Shown here: piece after piece, positions 27,705-35,180 of the stretch
Layout: every line of letters starts with the position of its first letter
Numbering within the stretch: position 1 is the stretch's first letter
NCBI GenBank assembly: GCA_002427815.1
Contig: DIZF01000016.1
Coordinates: 80,334-144,333, forward strand
From: Ramlibacter tataouinensis
Lineage (GTDB): Bacteria; Pseudomonadota; Gammaproteobacteria; Burkholderiales; Burkholderiaceae_C
Length of the DNA stretch: 64,000 nt
Direction of reading: 5' to 3'
Position numbers and translations under genes: made by a program
Notes under the pieces: model-generated
Seen by the model: the letters and a program-made list of their open reading frames with translations, nothing else
Databases searched by the model: none
What the model was told of the DNA's origin: nothing

Positions 27705-28778
27705 ATGAGCACCCACACCCTGCAAGCCCCCACCGTCGTACCGGCGCCCTTGAACGTCTTCGAGCGCTACCTCACGCTGTGGGTCTTTCTGTGCATCGTC
27801 GCCGGGGTCGTGCTGGGCCAGCTGCTGCCGGGGCCCATCCAGGCCATCGGCCGCATGGAGATCGCACAGGTCAACCTGCCGGTGGGCCTGCTGATCTGGG
27901 TCATGATCATCCCGATGCTGCTGAAGGTGGACTTCGGCGCGCTGCACCAGGTACGCCAGCACTGGCGCGGCATTGGCGTGACGCTGTTCATCAACTGGGC
28001 GGTCAAGCCGTTTTCGATGGCGCTGCTGGGCTGGATCTTCATCCGCCAGGTCTTTGCACCCTACCTGCCCGCCGGGCAGCTCGACAGCTACATCGCCGGC
28101 CTGATTCTGCTGGCGGCTGCGCCGTGCACCGCGATGGTCTTCGTGTGGAGCCGGCTCACCAACGGCGACCCGTTGTTCACGCTGTCGCAGGTGGCGCTGA
28201 ACGACACGATCATGGTGTTCGCGTTCGCGCCCATCGTCGCGCTGCTGCTCGGCCTGTCTTCCATTACCGTGCCGTGGGATACCTTGCTCATATCAGTCGG
28301 CCTGTACATCGTCATTCCCGTGATCCTGTCCCAGGTATGGCGCAGGGCCTTGCTGCGGCGTGGGCAAATCGCCTTTCATTCCGTGCTTGCGACGATCGGC
28401 CCCTGGTCGATCACGGCACTGCTGGCCACACTGGTCCTGCTGTTCGGCTTCCAGGGCGAGGCGATCCTCAGGCAGCCGCTGGTCATCGTGATGCTCGCGG
28501 TGCCGATCCTGATCCAGGTGTTCTTCAACTCGGGTCTGGCGTATTGGCTGAACCGGCGCGTGGGCGAATCGCACAATGTTGCCTGCCCGTCGGCGCTGAT
28601 AGGCGCCAGCAACTTCTTCGAACTCGCCGTGGCTGCGGCGATCAGCCTGTTCGGCTTCAACTCCGGAGCGGCCCTGGCGACTGTGGTCGGGGTGCTGATC
28701 GAAGTGCCCGTGATGCTGATGGTGGTGCGCATCGTCAATTCCAGCAAAGGCTGGTACGAACTCGGTAAGGCGCGATGA
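27705..28778 (+). CDS. acr3: ACR3-type arsenite efflux transporter
   Basis: This 357-residue protein has ten predicted membrane helices and the ACR3 signatures: LPVGLLIWVMIIPMLLKVDF, LILLAAAPCTAMVFVWSRLT with the conserved cysteine of the fourth helix, ALIGASNFFELAVAAAISLF, and a C-terminal KGWYELG. It exports As(III) using the proton-motive force. The start codon follows AAGGAACACGACG, and the stop overlaps the sigma-factor gene by 4 bases. Confidence 0.95.
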   Translation: MSTHTLQAPTVVPAPLNVFERYLTLWVFLCIVAGVVLGQLLPGPIQAIGRMEIAQVNLPVGLLIWVMIIPMLLKVDFGALHQVRQHWRGIGVTLFINWAVKPFSMALLGWIFIRQVFAPYLPAGQLDSYIAGLILLAAAPCTAMVFVWSRLTNGDPLFTLSQVALNDTIMVFAFAPIVALLLGLSSITVPWDTLLISVGLYIVIPVILSQVWRRALLRRGQIAFHSVLATIGPWSITALLATLVLLFGFQGEAILRQPLVIVMLAVPILIQVFFNSGLAYWLNRRVGESHNVACPSALIGASNFFELAVAAAISLFGFNSGAALATVVGVLIEVPVMLMVVRIVNSSKGWYELGKAR

Positions 28779-29389
28779 ACAATGCCACGATGCATCCGCT
28801 TGACGGCATGAACAGCGATTCGCAGCCTCCAACCGCCCCGTTCTCCTGCGTGGCCGCCGCCTGGCAGGCTCATGAGGCCGAATTGCGCGGCTATCTGCGG
28901 CACCGGCTGTCGGACAGCGATGCCGCCGACGATTTGCTGCAGGACGTGTTCGTGAAGGCGATGCGTCAGGGCCAGGGCTTCTGCGCGCTGGACAACCCGC
29001 GCGCCTGGCTGTTCCAGGTGGCGCGCAATGCCCTGGTGGACCGGTTGCGCACAGCGCACCCGCACGAACCCCTGACCGATGAACTGGCCGCCATCATTCC
29101 GCTGGACGCGCAGCCGGTGGCCCCGATCGATGCGCTGGCCGACTGCCTGACCCGTACGCTCGGCGAGCTGCCGGCCGAGGACGCCGCCATCCTGCGCGCC
29201 TGCGACCTGGAGGGCCAGACCCAGCGCGCTTTTGCGCAGGCCCAGGGGCTGAGCCTGCCGGCCGTCAAGTCGCGCCTATTGCGGGCCCGGCAGCGGCTGC
29301 GCGAGCGAATGTCGCAGGCGTGCCAGGTGCGTTTCGAGCCCGATGGCCGCGTCGCCTCTCATGTGCCGCGGCCGCTGCCGCAAGGATAG
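28775..29389 (+). CDS. ECF RNA polymerase sigma factor (SigZ-like)
   Basis: This 204-residue sigma-70 family protein has region 2 (YLRHRLSDSDAADDLLQDVF, with NPRAWLFQVARNALVDRLR) and region 4 (EGQTQRAFAQAQGLSLPAVK). The C-terminal tail QVRFEPDGRVASHVPRP resembles the SigZ group. It is the last gene coupled to acr3 (4-base overlap), so arsenite induction should raise it. No anti-sigma gene is present. Its last 16 codons lie in a 148-base sequence that is repeated downstream. Confidence 0.9.
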   Translation: MNNATMHPLDGMNSDSQPPTAPFSCVAAAWQAHEAELRGYLRHRLSDSDAADDLLQDVFVKAMRQGQGFCALDNPRAWLFQVARNALVDRLRTAHPHEPLTDELAAIIPLDAQPVAPIDALADCLTRTLGELPAEDAAILRACDLEGQTQRAFAQAQGLSLPAVKSRLLRARQRLRERMSQACQVRFEPDGRVASHVPRPLPQG

Positions 29390-29487
29390 TGATCGATTTC
29401 CTAGACGGGGTGCATCCTTTTGCGGGTCTGTTCGTCTTCTGAACTGGACAGAGCCGAAATGACCGAACTGATGCGATCGCAACGCCT
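29341..29487 (+). repeat. Imperfect direct repeat, copy A
   Basis: This about 148-base segment covers the sigma-factor 3' end, the gap and the first codons of the second arsR-like gene. It recurs at 30057-30204 with roughly 80-85% identity by eye. Shared blocks include CGCGTCGCCTCTCATGTGCC, GGGTCTGTTCGTC and CCGAAATGACCGAACTGA. Both copies place an ATG at the same point: the arsR-like start here and the permease start in copy B. Confidence 0.9.
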
Positions 29488-29785
29488 GGACCCCAATCTC
29501 ATACGAGAAGCGGCCGCCCAAGCGGTTGGCAGGTTGAAACTCCTCGCCAACGAGCAGCGCATGCTGCTGCTGTCCCAGCTCACCCACGGTGAGATGTGCG
29601 TCAACGACTTGGAAAAGCGCCTGAAGATTTACCAGCCCACGCTTTCCCAGCAGTTGTCGGTTCTGCGCCGCGAGGGGGTGGTCAAGACCCGCCACCAAGG
29701 CAAGCACATCTTTTACAGCATCGCCGACTCCAGCGTTCTGAAGTTGCTGGTCTGCGTGTATCGGCTGAGCTGTCCAGAGGATTAA
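29459..29785 (+). CDS. ArsR/BigR-type thiol- or metalloid-sensing repressor
   Basis: This 108-residue winged-helix protein has the DNA-recognition segment KIYQPTLSQQLSVLRREGVV (about 58-77) and the wing TRHQGKHIFYSIAD. Cysteines occur in the second helix (HGEMCVNDLE) and in the last helix (LLVCVYRLSC). That pair corresponds broadly to the positions used by BigR/SqrR persulfide sensors, so it may sense sulfane sulfur rather than arsenite. The ATG at 29459 matches the repeat-derived start shared with the permease. It probably controls the permease-to-rhodanese genes downstream. Confidence 0.85.
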   Translation: MTELMRSQRLDPNLIREAAAQAVGRLKLLANEQRMLLLSQLTHGEMCVNDLEKRLKIYQPTLSQQLSVLRREGVVKTRHQGKHIFYSIADSSVLKLLVCVYRLSCPED

Positions 29786-30056
29786 TACATGACGATTGCC
29801 TGGAGTTCATGTTCAGTCGCGTGCTCATTGGCCGTGCCACGACCAACCGTCCGCTCTCTTCAAGGTCCGCATCTCCGGAATCAGCGGCGTGCCGCGCTCG
29901 GCGGAACCCTTCGGCCGGACAAGCGCCTCTCCTGGGTAGAGCGATGCTCCCGGACCTGTCCTGCCTCCCAATATCGATCCATCCTCCGACGCACTTCGGC
30001 TCACCCACGTCGCCACACCTGCCACAATGTTTTCTTCATCGACGCTCTCCAAGGCA
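29786..30056. other. 271-base non-coding stretch between arsR-like gene and repeat copy B
   Basis: No family is recognised on either strand, although a minus-strand frame is open between about 29825 and 30052. Being bounded by the repeated 148-base sequence, it looks like leftover DNA from the rearrangement that placed the arsR-like gene here. Confidence 0.4.
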
Positions 30057-30204
30057 GATGGGCGCGTCGCCTCTCATGTGCCGCGGCCCCGTGCCGCAAG
30101 GACGGGGACCCGTTTCCTGGACAGGTGTGAAGCCTTTTGGGGGTCTGTTCGTCCCCTGAAGTGGAGAGACCCGAAATGACCGAACTGACCCTATCGCAAC
30201 GGAC
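30057..30204 (+). repeat. Imperfect direct repeat, copy B
   Basis: This is the second copy of the 148-base repeat described at 29341-29487. The sigma-factor tail is still readable (DGRVASHVPRP) but frameshifted after that and without its gene. The copy ends inside the permease gene, whose first residues MTELTLSQRT echo MTELMRSQRL of the arsR-like protein. Confidence 0.9.
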
Positions 30205-31228
30205 CCTGCAGCTGCCCCGGCAGCATCCGCGGGTCTTCCTGGCGCTCGCGGCGCTGGCCTGGTGGGCGCTGTACCAGGCGCTGATTCCGGCGTCCGAGGC
30301 GCTGGTGGCGGCCCTGCCGGTGGACCGCGACACTCACCTCGGCGGTGCACTGCAGTTCTTCTTCTACGACACGCCCAAGGTGCTGCTGCTGCTCACGGCG
30401 GTGGTATTCGTGATGGGGATGGTGAACTCGTATTTCACACCCGAGCGCACCCGGGCGCTGCTGGCCGGCAAGACCGAAAGCGTTGCCAACGTGATGGCCG
30501 CCAGTCTGGGCATCGTCACGCCGTTCTGCTCATGCTCAGCCGTGCCCCTGTTCATCGGGTTCGTTCAAGCGGGTGTTCCGCTGGGTGTGACCTTCTCGTT
30601 CCTGATCTCGGCCCCGATGGTCAACGAGGTGGCGCTGGCTCTGCTGTTCGGCATGTTCGGCTGGCAGATTGCCTTGCTTTACATGGGACTGGGCCTCACG
30701 GTCGCGATCGTCGCCGGCTGGGTCATCGGCCGCCTGAAGATGGAGCCCTACCTGGAAGACTGGGTGCGCGACATGCCCAGGATCCAGGCCGCGGCCGGTG
30801 AAGCGCGGATGACGCTCGGCGAGCGCATCGATGCCGGGATGGCCAGCGTGCGCGAGATCGTCGGCAAGGTCTGGCCCTACATCCTGGTGGGCATCGCCAT
30901 CGGCGGGGCCATCCACGGCTGGGTGCCGCAGGACTTCATGGCGTCGTTCATGGGCAAGGACGCCTGGTGGTCGGTGCCGCTGGCCGTGCTGATCGGTGTT
31001 CCGATGTACAGCAACGCCGCGGGTGTGATCCCCATCGTGCAGGCCCTGCTGGCCAAGGGTGCGGCGCTGGGCACGGTGCTGGCGTTCATGATGAGCGTGA
31101 TCGCGCTGTCGCTGCCCGAGATGATCATCCTGCGCAAGGTGCTCAAGGTGCGCCTGATCGCCACCTTCGTCGGCGTGGTCGCCACCGGCATCCTGATCGT
31201 GGGCTTCGTGTTCAACGCGGTCCTTTGA
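30176..31228 (+). CDS. arsP: DUF318 permease (ArsP-like, SO_0444/YraQ group)
   Basis: This 350-residue membrane protein has about eight helices and the hallmark TPFCSCSAVPLF at 115-126 (Cys-118, Cys-120). GVPLGVTFSFLISAPMVNEV follows in the first half and LIGVPMYSNAAGVIPIVQAL in the second. ArsP permeases export trivalent organoarsenicals such as methylarsenite. Other members of the family sit beside thioredoxin-like proteins and may move thiols or metals. The ATG at 30176 lies within repeat copy B. The island context favours an arsenical substrate; this is inference. Confidence 0.85.
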   Translation: MTELTLSQRTLQLPRQHPRVFLALAALAWWALYQALIPASEALVAALPVDRDTHLGGALQFFFYDTPKVLLLLTAVVFVMGMVNSYFTPERTRALLAGKTESVANVMAASLGIVTPFCSCSAVPLFIGFVQAGVPLGVTFSFLISAPMVNEVALALLFGMFGWQIALLYMGLGLTVAIVAGWVIGRLKMEPYLEDWVRDMPRIQAAAGEARMTLGERIDAGMASVREIVGKVWPYILVGIAIGGAIHGWVPQDFMASFMGKDAWWSVPLAVLIGVPMYSNAAGVIPIVQALLAKGAALGTVLAFMMSVIALSLPEMIILRKVLKVRLIATFVGVVATGILIVGFVFNAVL

Positions 31229-31277
31229 TTGCACCTCTTCATCTCGACTTTCAACCTTTCGACACCTGGAGACTTCC

Positions 31278-31508
31278 ATGAACCCGCAGAAGAAATTTCA
31301 CCTCGTGTTCTCGCTCCTGATGGGGGCGATGATGATCTTCGTGATGACCTTCGTCATCACGCTGGTCAACGTCGGCTACTCGGATGCCTTCCTGCTCACC
31401 TGGATGAAGGCCTTCGTCATCGCCTATGTGGTGGGCGTGCCGGTGATCTTCTTCCTTGCACCGGTGGCGCGAAAACTCACCGCCGGCCTCGTCGGCGCGC
31501 CGCAGTGA
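31278..31508 (+). CDS. DUF2798 small membrane protein
   Basis: This 76-residue protein has two membrane helices (residues about 8-30 and 42-64) and the DUF2798 pattern KKFHLVFSLLMGAMMIFVMT, then WMKAFVIAYVVGVPVIFFLA. Members are small inner-membrane proteins of unknown function. It lies 49 bases after the permease on the same strand and is probably co-transcribed. Confidence 0.85.
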   Translation: MNPQKKFHLVFSLLMGAMMIFVMTFVITLVNVGYSDAFLLTWMKAFVIAYVVGVPVIFFLAPVARKLTAGLVGAPQ

Positions 31509-31542
31509 CGCGTTTTCGCGATCACCGCCGCGAGAGCACCTG

Positions 31543-31611
31543 ATGTCCAGACTCGTTCTCCACCTCTTCCACAACGACCCTGCCGCTCTGGCCACCGTCA
31601 TCACTTTCTGA
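31543..31611 (+). CDS. Short ORF of 22 codons directly before an ATP-grasp gene
   Basis: ATG at 31543 opens a 22-codon frame ending TGA at 31609-31611, five bases before the GTG of the ATP-grasp gene. The peptide starts MSRLVLHLFHNDPAALATVI and ends Thr-Phe. It has a hydrophobic/His-rich first half, one Asp, no Cys and no Glu. A weak GAGAG precedes the ATG. It could be a leader ORF for translational coupling, a peptide substrate of the neighbouring ligase, or chance. No family is recognised. Confidence 0.4.
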   Translation: MSRLVLHLFHNDPAALATVITF

Positions 31612-31616
31612 CCACC

Positions 31617-33257
31617 GTGACGACTGCCACACCCGCGACAACGATAGAGCAGCTCAACCAGGACTGCTTCTGCTTCAGCCTCGACCGCGAAGCGCTGGCA
31701 CACGCCCTGGACACCGAACTCGGGCAGCCCGGCCTGTCGGCATTGGTGCGGGAACGCTGCCCGTCGGTCTTTGCCGCGCAGCCGGTATTCGTGGCGGCGG
31801 CGCAATTGCAGCGCATCGCGCAGGTGGTGCGGGCCGTCGAATCGGTGGTGGCGCTGCCGGCCTACCGCGAGCAGGTGCTGGCGGCCGCGCCGGCCATCGC
31901 CCGTGTACCCGGCGTGGACACGGGCCCACAGGGCGTGTGCTACGGCTACGACTTCCACCTCGACCACGGCCACCTGGGGCTCATCGAGATCAACACCAAC
32001 GCCGGCGGTGCCATGCTCAATGCGGTGCTGGCGCGGGCGCAGCGCAGCTGCTGCTTGGCGATGGACACGATGGTGCCCACACTGGCGAGTGTGGCTGCCT
32101 TCGAGCAGCGCATCGTCGACATGTTCCGCCGCGAATGGCGCCTTGCCGGCCACACCCGGCTGCTGGCGAGCATCGCCATCGTCGATATGGTGCCGGAACA
32201 GCAATACCTTTACGCGGAGTTTCTGCTGTTCCAGCGGCTGTTCGAGCGGCACGGCCTGAACGCCGTGATTGCCGACCCTGCGGCACTGCAATGGCGCGAT
32301 GGCGTGCTGTGGCATGGCGACCTGGCCATCGACCTGGTCTACAACCGGCTCACCGACTTCTACCTCGAACAGCCGGGCAACGCTGCTCTGCGCGACGCGT
32401 GGCTGCAGCAAGGCGTTGTGCTGACCCCGCACCCGCAGGCGCATGCGCTGTACGCGGACAAGCGTCAGTTGGCACTCTTCAGCGATGCCGCGCGGCTGCA
32501 GTCCCTGGGCGTGCCCGAAGCAACCCGGCAGATTTTGCTGGAGAACGTGCCGCACGCCGAGGTGGTGAATGCCGCCGATGCCGAGCGCCTGTGGGCGGCA
32601 CGCCGCGGCCTGTTCTTCAAGCCGGTGGCCGGCTACGGCAGCCGCGCCGCCTACCGCGGCGACAAGCTCACGCGGCGGGTCTGGCAGGAGATCCTGGCCG
32701 GCGACTACGTGGCGCAGGCCATCGTGCCGCCGGGTGAGCGGCTGATCGAAGACGACGACACCGCGCAGACGATGAAGTTCGACCTGCGTGCCTACGCCTA
32801 TGGCGGCGAAGTTCAGTGGGTGGCGGCACGCCTGTACCAGGGGCAGACCACCAACTTCCGCACGCCGGGCGGCGGCTTTGCGCCGGTTTACAGCACCGTG
32901 GACGCCTCGGGCCGCACGCTGCGCCATGTCGATGGCGAGCATGCCTCTTACGTGTTCCTGATCGACGATGCCGGCGGCGTGCACGCGGTGCCGCACGCGC
33001 TGTACGTGGCGCTGGCCCGCCACGAGGCCACCGCACCGATGCTGGCCGGCCAGACGCTGCGCCTGGCCGACTGGTATGTACGGCTGAATGACGGCGAACC
33101 CGATGCCGTGGTCAACGAAACCTACGGCCTGGTCCGCATCGACGCGCAGGGCCAGGTCGAGTCGGTCGCGGCACCCGCCGACGCCGGCTGGCCGACGGTG
33201 GCTGAGCGCGAGCGCATGCGCGCCTTGCTGTTCGAGCCGGCCGCACCGACCGTTTGA
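31617..33257 (+). CDS. Circularly permuted ATP-grasp ligase-like protein (glutathionylspermidine-synthase-like)
   Basis: This 546-residue protein of no assigned function starts at GTG 31617. Residues 111-133 read YDFHLDHGHLGLIEINTNAG: an Asp (112) and the Glu-Ile-Asn motif (124-126), the Mg-ATP residues that GspS-type permuted ATP-grasp enzymes carry ahead of the lysine loop. FFKPVAGYGSRAAYRG at 333-348 supplies the ATP lysine (335) and glycine-rich loop. TTNFRTPGGGFAPVY at 411-425 resembles the GspS block ITNNTSRFVPHY. GspS enzymes join a carboxylate to an amine with ATP. The gene lies between DUF2798 and a thioredoxin-like gene within an arsenic/thiol island, so ligation of a thiol-containing small molecule or peptide is plausible but unproven. 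Confidence 0.72.
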   Translation: MTTATPATTIEQLNQDCFCFSLDREALAHALDTELGQPGLSALVRERCPSVFAAQPVFVAAAQLQRIAQVVRAVESVVALPAYREQVLAAAPAIARVPGVDTGPQGVCYGYDFHLDHGHLGLIEINTNAGGAMLNAVLARAQRSCCLAMDTMVPTLASVAAFEQRIVDMFRREWRLAGHTRLLASIAIVDMVPEQQYLYAEFLLFQRLFERHGLNAVIADPAALQWRDGVLWHGDLAIDLVYNRLTDFYLEQPGNAALRDAWLQQGVVLTPHPQAHALYADKRQLALFSDAARLQSLGVPEATRQILLENVPHAEVVNAADAERLWAARRGLFFKPVAGYGSRAAYRGDKLTRRVWQEILAGDYVAQAIVPPGERLIEDDDTAQTMKFDLRAYAYGGEVQWVAARLYQGQTTNFRTPGGGFAPVYSTVDASGRTLRHVDGEHASYVFLIDDAGGVHAVPHALYVALARHEATAPMLAGQTLRLADWYVRLNDGEPDAVVNETYGLVRIDAQGQVESVAAPADAGWPTVAERERMRALLFEPAAPTV

Positions 33258-33291
33258 GTTTCAACCCCTCTTCCCCTCTCAAGGAGCTTCC

Positions 33292-33525
33292 ATGGACATC
33301 AAGGTACTGGGCACCGGTTGTGCCAACTGCAGGAACACGATCGCGCTCATCGAACAGGTCGCCAAGGCCAAGGGCGTGAATATCACCCTGGGCAAAGTCG
33401 AGGAGCTGCGCGACATCATGGGCTACGGCGTGATGAGCACGCCGGGCGTCGTGATCGACGGCAAGGTGGTGCACGCCGGCGGCGTGCCCAGCCGCGACAA
33501 GATCGAACAATGGCTGGCGGCCTGA
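33292..33525 (+). CDS. Thioredoxin-family small redox protein (redox-active disulfide protein 2 type)
   Basis: This 77-residue glutaredoxin-fold protein has Cys-10 and Cys-13 in GTGCANCRNT and the cis-proline segment MSTPGVVIDGKVVHAGGVPS. It belongs to the MTH895/TM0996-like family that accompanies DUF318 permeases. AAGGAG lies 7 bases before the ATG. It probably supplies electrons or a thiol carrier to the permease system in the cytoplasm. Confidence 0.92.
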   Translation: MDIKVLGTGCANCRNTIALIEQVAKAKGVNITLGKVEELRDIMGYGVMSTPGVVIDGKVVHAGGVPSRDKIEQWLAA

Positions 33526-33572
33526 GGGGCGAGTGGTGCAGACCCGAGCTGCTGAGCCGAGTTCGGTGCGAA

Positions 33573-33716
33573 CGCCTGCCCGTCTATGTCTGTCAGCAGA
33601 CCGTCGAGATGATGGGCAAGGCGGAGATGTTCACGAATCTGGGGTTTGGGCTGGAATTCGCTCGCGATGCGTTCATTCGCTTTGCGCTCGAAGGTGCGAC
33701 AGTCATCAGCCTTTGA
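33573..33716 (+). pseudogene. DsrE-like protein, C-terminal fragment
   Basis: The frame reads RLPVYVCQQTVEMMGKAEMF and ends GATVISL with a stop at 33716. This resembles the C-terminal half of DsrE/DsrF-like small sulfur-transfer proteins, including their conserved Cys-Gln-Gln-Thr. No start region or upstream half is present, so it is a remnant between the thioredoxin-like and rhodanese genes. Confidence 0.6.
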
Positions 33717-33757
33717 CGGTCATCTGGAGTTTGATGAGTCTCGAGAGGAAACATCCG

Positions 33758-34216
33758 ATGAAACGAGCAGTTTTTCTGTGTGCACCACTTCTGCTGATCT
33801 GCGTCTCCCTGGCATCGGCGCAGGAGTCGGCGTTCGATGGCTTTCTCACCCGATTCGATTACGAAACCCGTGCCGACATGAAGATTGACAGCAAGAGGCT
33901 GATCACCTTGCTGGCAGAAAAGAAGGCGGTGCTGGTGGATATCCGTTTTCCGGAAGAAACAAAGGCCTGGAAAATGGGATTCGGGTTGTTCATTCCGTTG
34001 AATGAGCTACCCGCGCGTTTCAAGGAGTTGCCCAAGGACAAGATCATCGTCACCGCCTGCCCCCATAAGGACCGCTCGGCTATCGCCATGGCTTACCTGC
34101 GTACCAGAGGCTACGATGCCCGCTACCTGACCGACGGTCTGACCGGATTGGCAGAGAATCTGCGCGGGGACATTGCCAAGGAGTTCATGGAGGATCTCGG
34201 AATGGCAAGGCCGTGA
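33758..34216 (+). CDS. Periplasmic rhodanese-like protein
   Basis: This 152-residue protein has a signal peptide (1-21, ending LASAQ) and a single rhodanese domain with the active-site loop CPHKDRS (Cys-101). VLVDIRFPEETKAWKMG and YLRTRGYDARYLTDGLTGL are typical rhodanese blocks. Sulfurtransferases of this type move sulfane sulfur or act as thiol-disulfide proteins in the periplasm. GAGAGGAAA precedes the ATG at 33758. It closes the island, next to a DsrE relic and downstream of a BigR-like regulator, supporting a sulfur-related role. Confidence 0.88.
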   Translation: MKRAVFLCAPLLLICVSLASAQESAFDGFLTRFDYETRADMKIDSKRLITLLAEKKAVLVDIRFPEETKAWKMGFGLFIPLNELPARFKELPKDKIIVTACPHKDRSAIAMAYLRTRGYDARYLTDGLTGLAENLRGDIAKEFMEDLGMARP

Positions 34217-34260
34217 CTGCAGCTGTCGGAATCGGCTTGCAGGCAGTACGGCCGCCTGCG

Positions 34261-35175
34261 CTACAGCGACAGGAGCGCAAAGACCAGCAGAAGGTTCGCA
34301 GCGAAGAAGATCGCGAAGTACAGCGCCAATATGAGTGACCCGCGGCCCAGAGTCTCGGTCCACGTGCCGCCGTAGACGCGCTTCAGGGCGATGGTGAAAT
34401 AGGCGATCACCCAGAACGACAACGCGTCGGCCAGGACAGTGGGCAGCTTCGCCTCAACCAGCAGAATAAAGAGCAGGAAGGTCTGGCAGTGCAGACCGAA
34501 GACCAGGTGCTCGGCGTAACGTCGCCGTCGATTGCGGTAGAAGATCCCCAGCGTCAGTGCGAAGGCCGGCACCAGAAACAGCACGAAGTAGGACACATAC
34601 GGAGCCCGTCGTGCCCGCAGGAACGTGAACCGCTCTTCGGGTGACATGGCCCCGAAGCGGCGAACAGCCGGAGTATCGAAGTGGTCGAGGATGATCTGCA
34701 CCGGCCCCGGTCGCAAACCCTGTTCGGGGCCTTCATCCACGGGCAGTCGTGTGCTCCGCAGGATATGAACGCCATGGTCTGCGTAGAACCGCAAGCCAAG
34801 GTTCAGCCCGAAGAACTGCACGGTCGCGAATACGATGACGCTGGCCATCAGATAAAGCTGGAACGGCCGCAGGTAGGGCGCCCGTCGGTCTGCCAGGTAC
34901 TCCACCGTCAGTGCACCCGGGGCGATGAAGAGCTTCGACAGCGTTTGCCAGAGCTGGCCCTCCCGGGTCAGGTACCGGGCGATCAGTCTGTGAAAGAACT
35001 CCGAAAAGGTGTGCAGCTCCCTGACCGTTTCCTGGCCGCACTCCGGGCAAAACTTTCCCGGTGCCGGCGTGCCACAGTTCAGGCAAGAACTGACTTTCTC
35101 AGGCGATGAGTCGTCGCCCTGTGCTGGCTCAAGCTGCCGCGATGTCATTGAGCGTTCCGCACTGACAGAAGACAA
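34261..35175 (-). CDS. DUF3667 membrane protein with zinc ribbon
   Basis: This 304-residue protein has an N-terminal zinc ribbon CLNCGTPAPGKFCPECGQ (about 31-48) and the DUF3667 pattern of a Phe-rich helix (HTFSEFFHRLIARYLTREGQ) followed by membrane helices near 105-125, 195-225, 230-265 and 275-304. Function is unknown. It is probably co-transcribed with the dsbA gene, which begins 5 bases upstream of it on the same strand. Confidence 0.82.
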   Translation of the reverse strand: MSSVSAERSMTSRQLEPAQGDDSSPEKVSSCLNCGTPAPGKFCPECGQETVRELHTFSEFFHRLIARYLTREGQLWQTLSKLFIAPGALTVEYLADRRAPYLRPFQLYLMASVIVFATVQFFGLNLGLRFYADHGVHILRSTRLPVDEGPEQGLRPGPVQIILDHFDTPAVRRFGAMSPEERFTFLRARRAPYVSYFVLFLVPAFALTLGIFYRNRRRRYAEHLVFGLHCQTFLLFILLVEAKLPTVLADALSFWVIAYFTIALKRVYGGTWTETLGRGSLILALYFAIFFAANLLLVFALLSL

Positions 35176-35180
35176 GGGCG

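Noticed and set aside
29786..30056. Possible group II intron or IS remnant after the arsR-like gene
   Set aside because: No reverse-transcriptase, transposase, intron domain V or terminal inverted repeat could be recognised.
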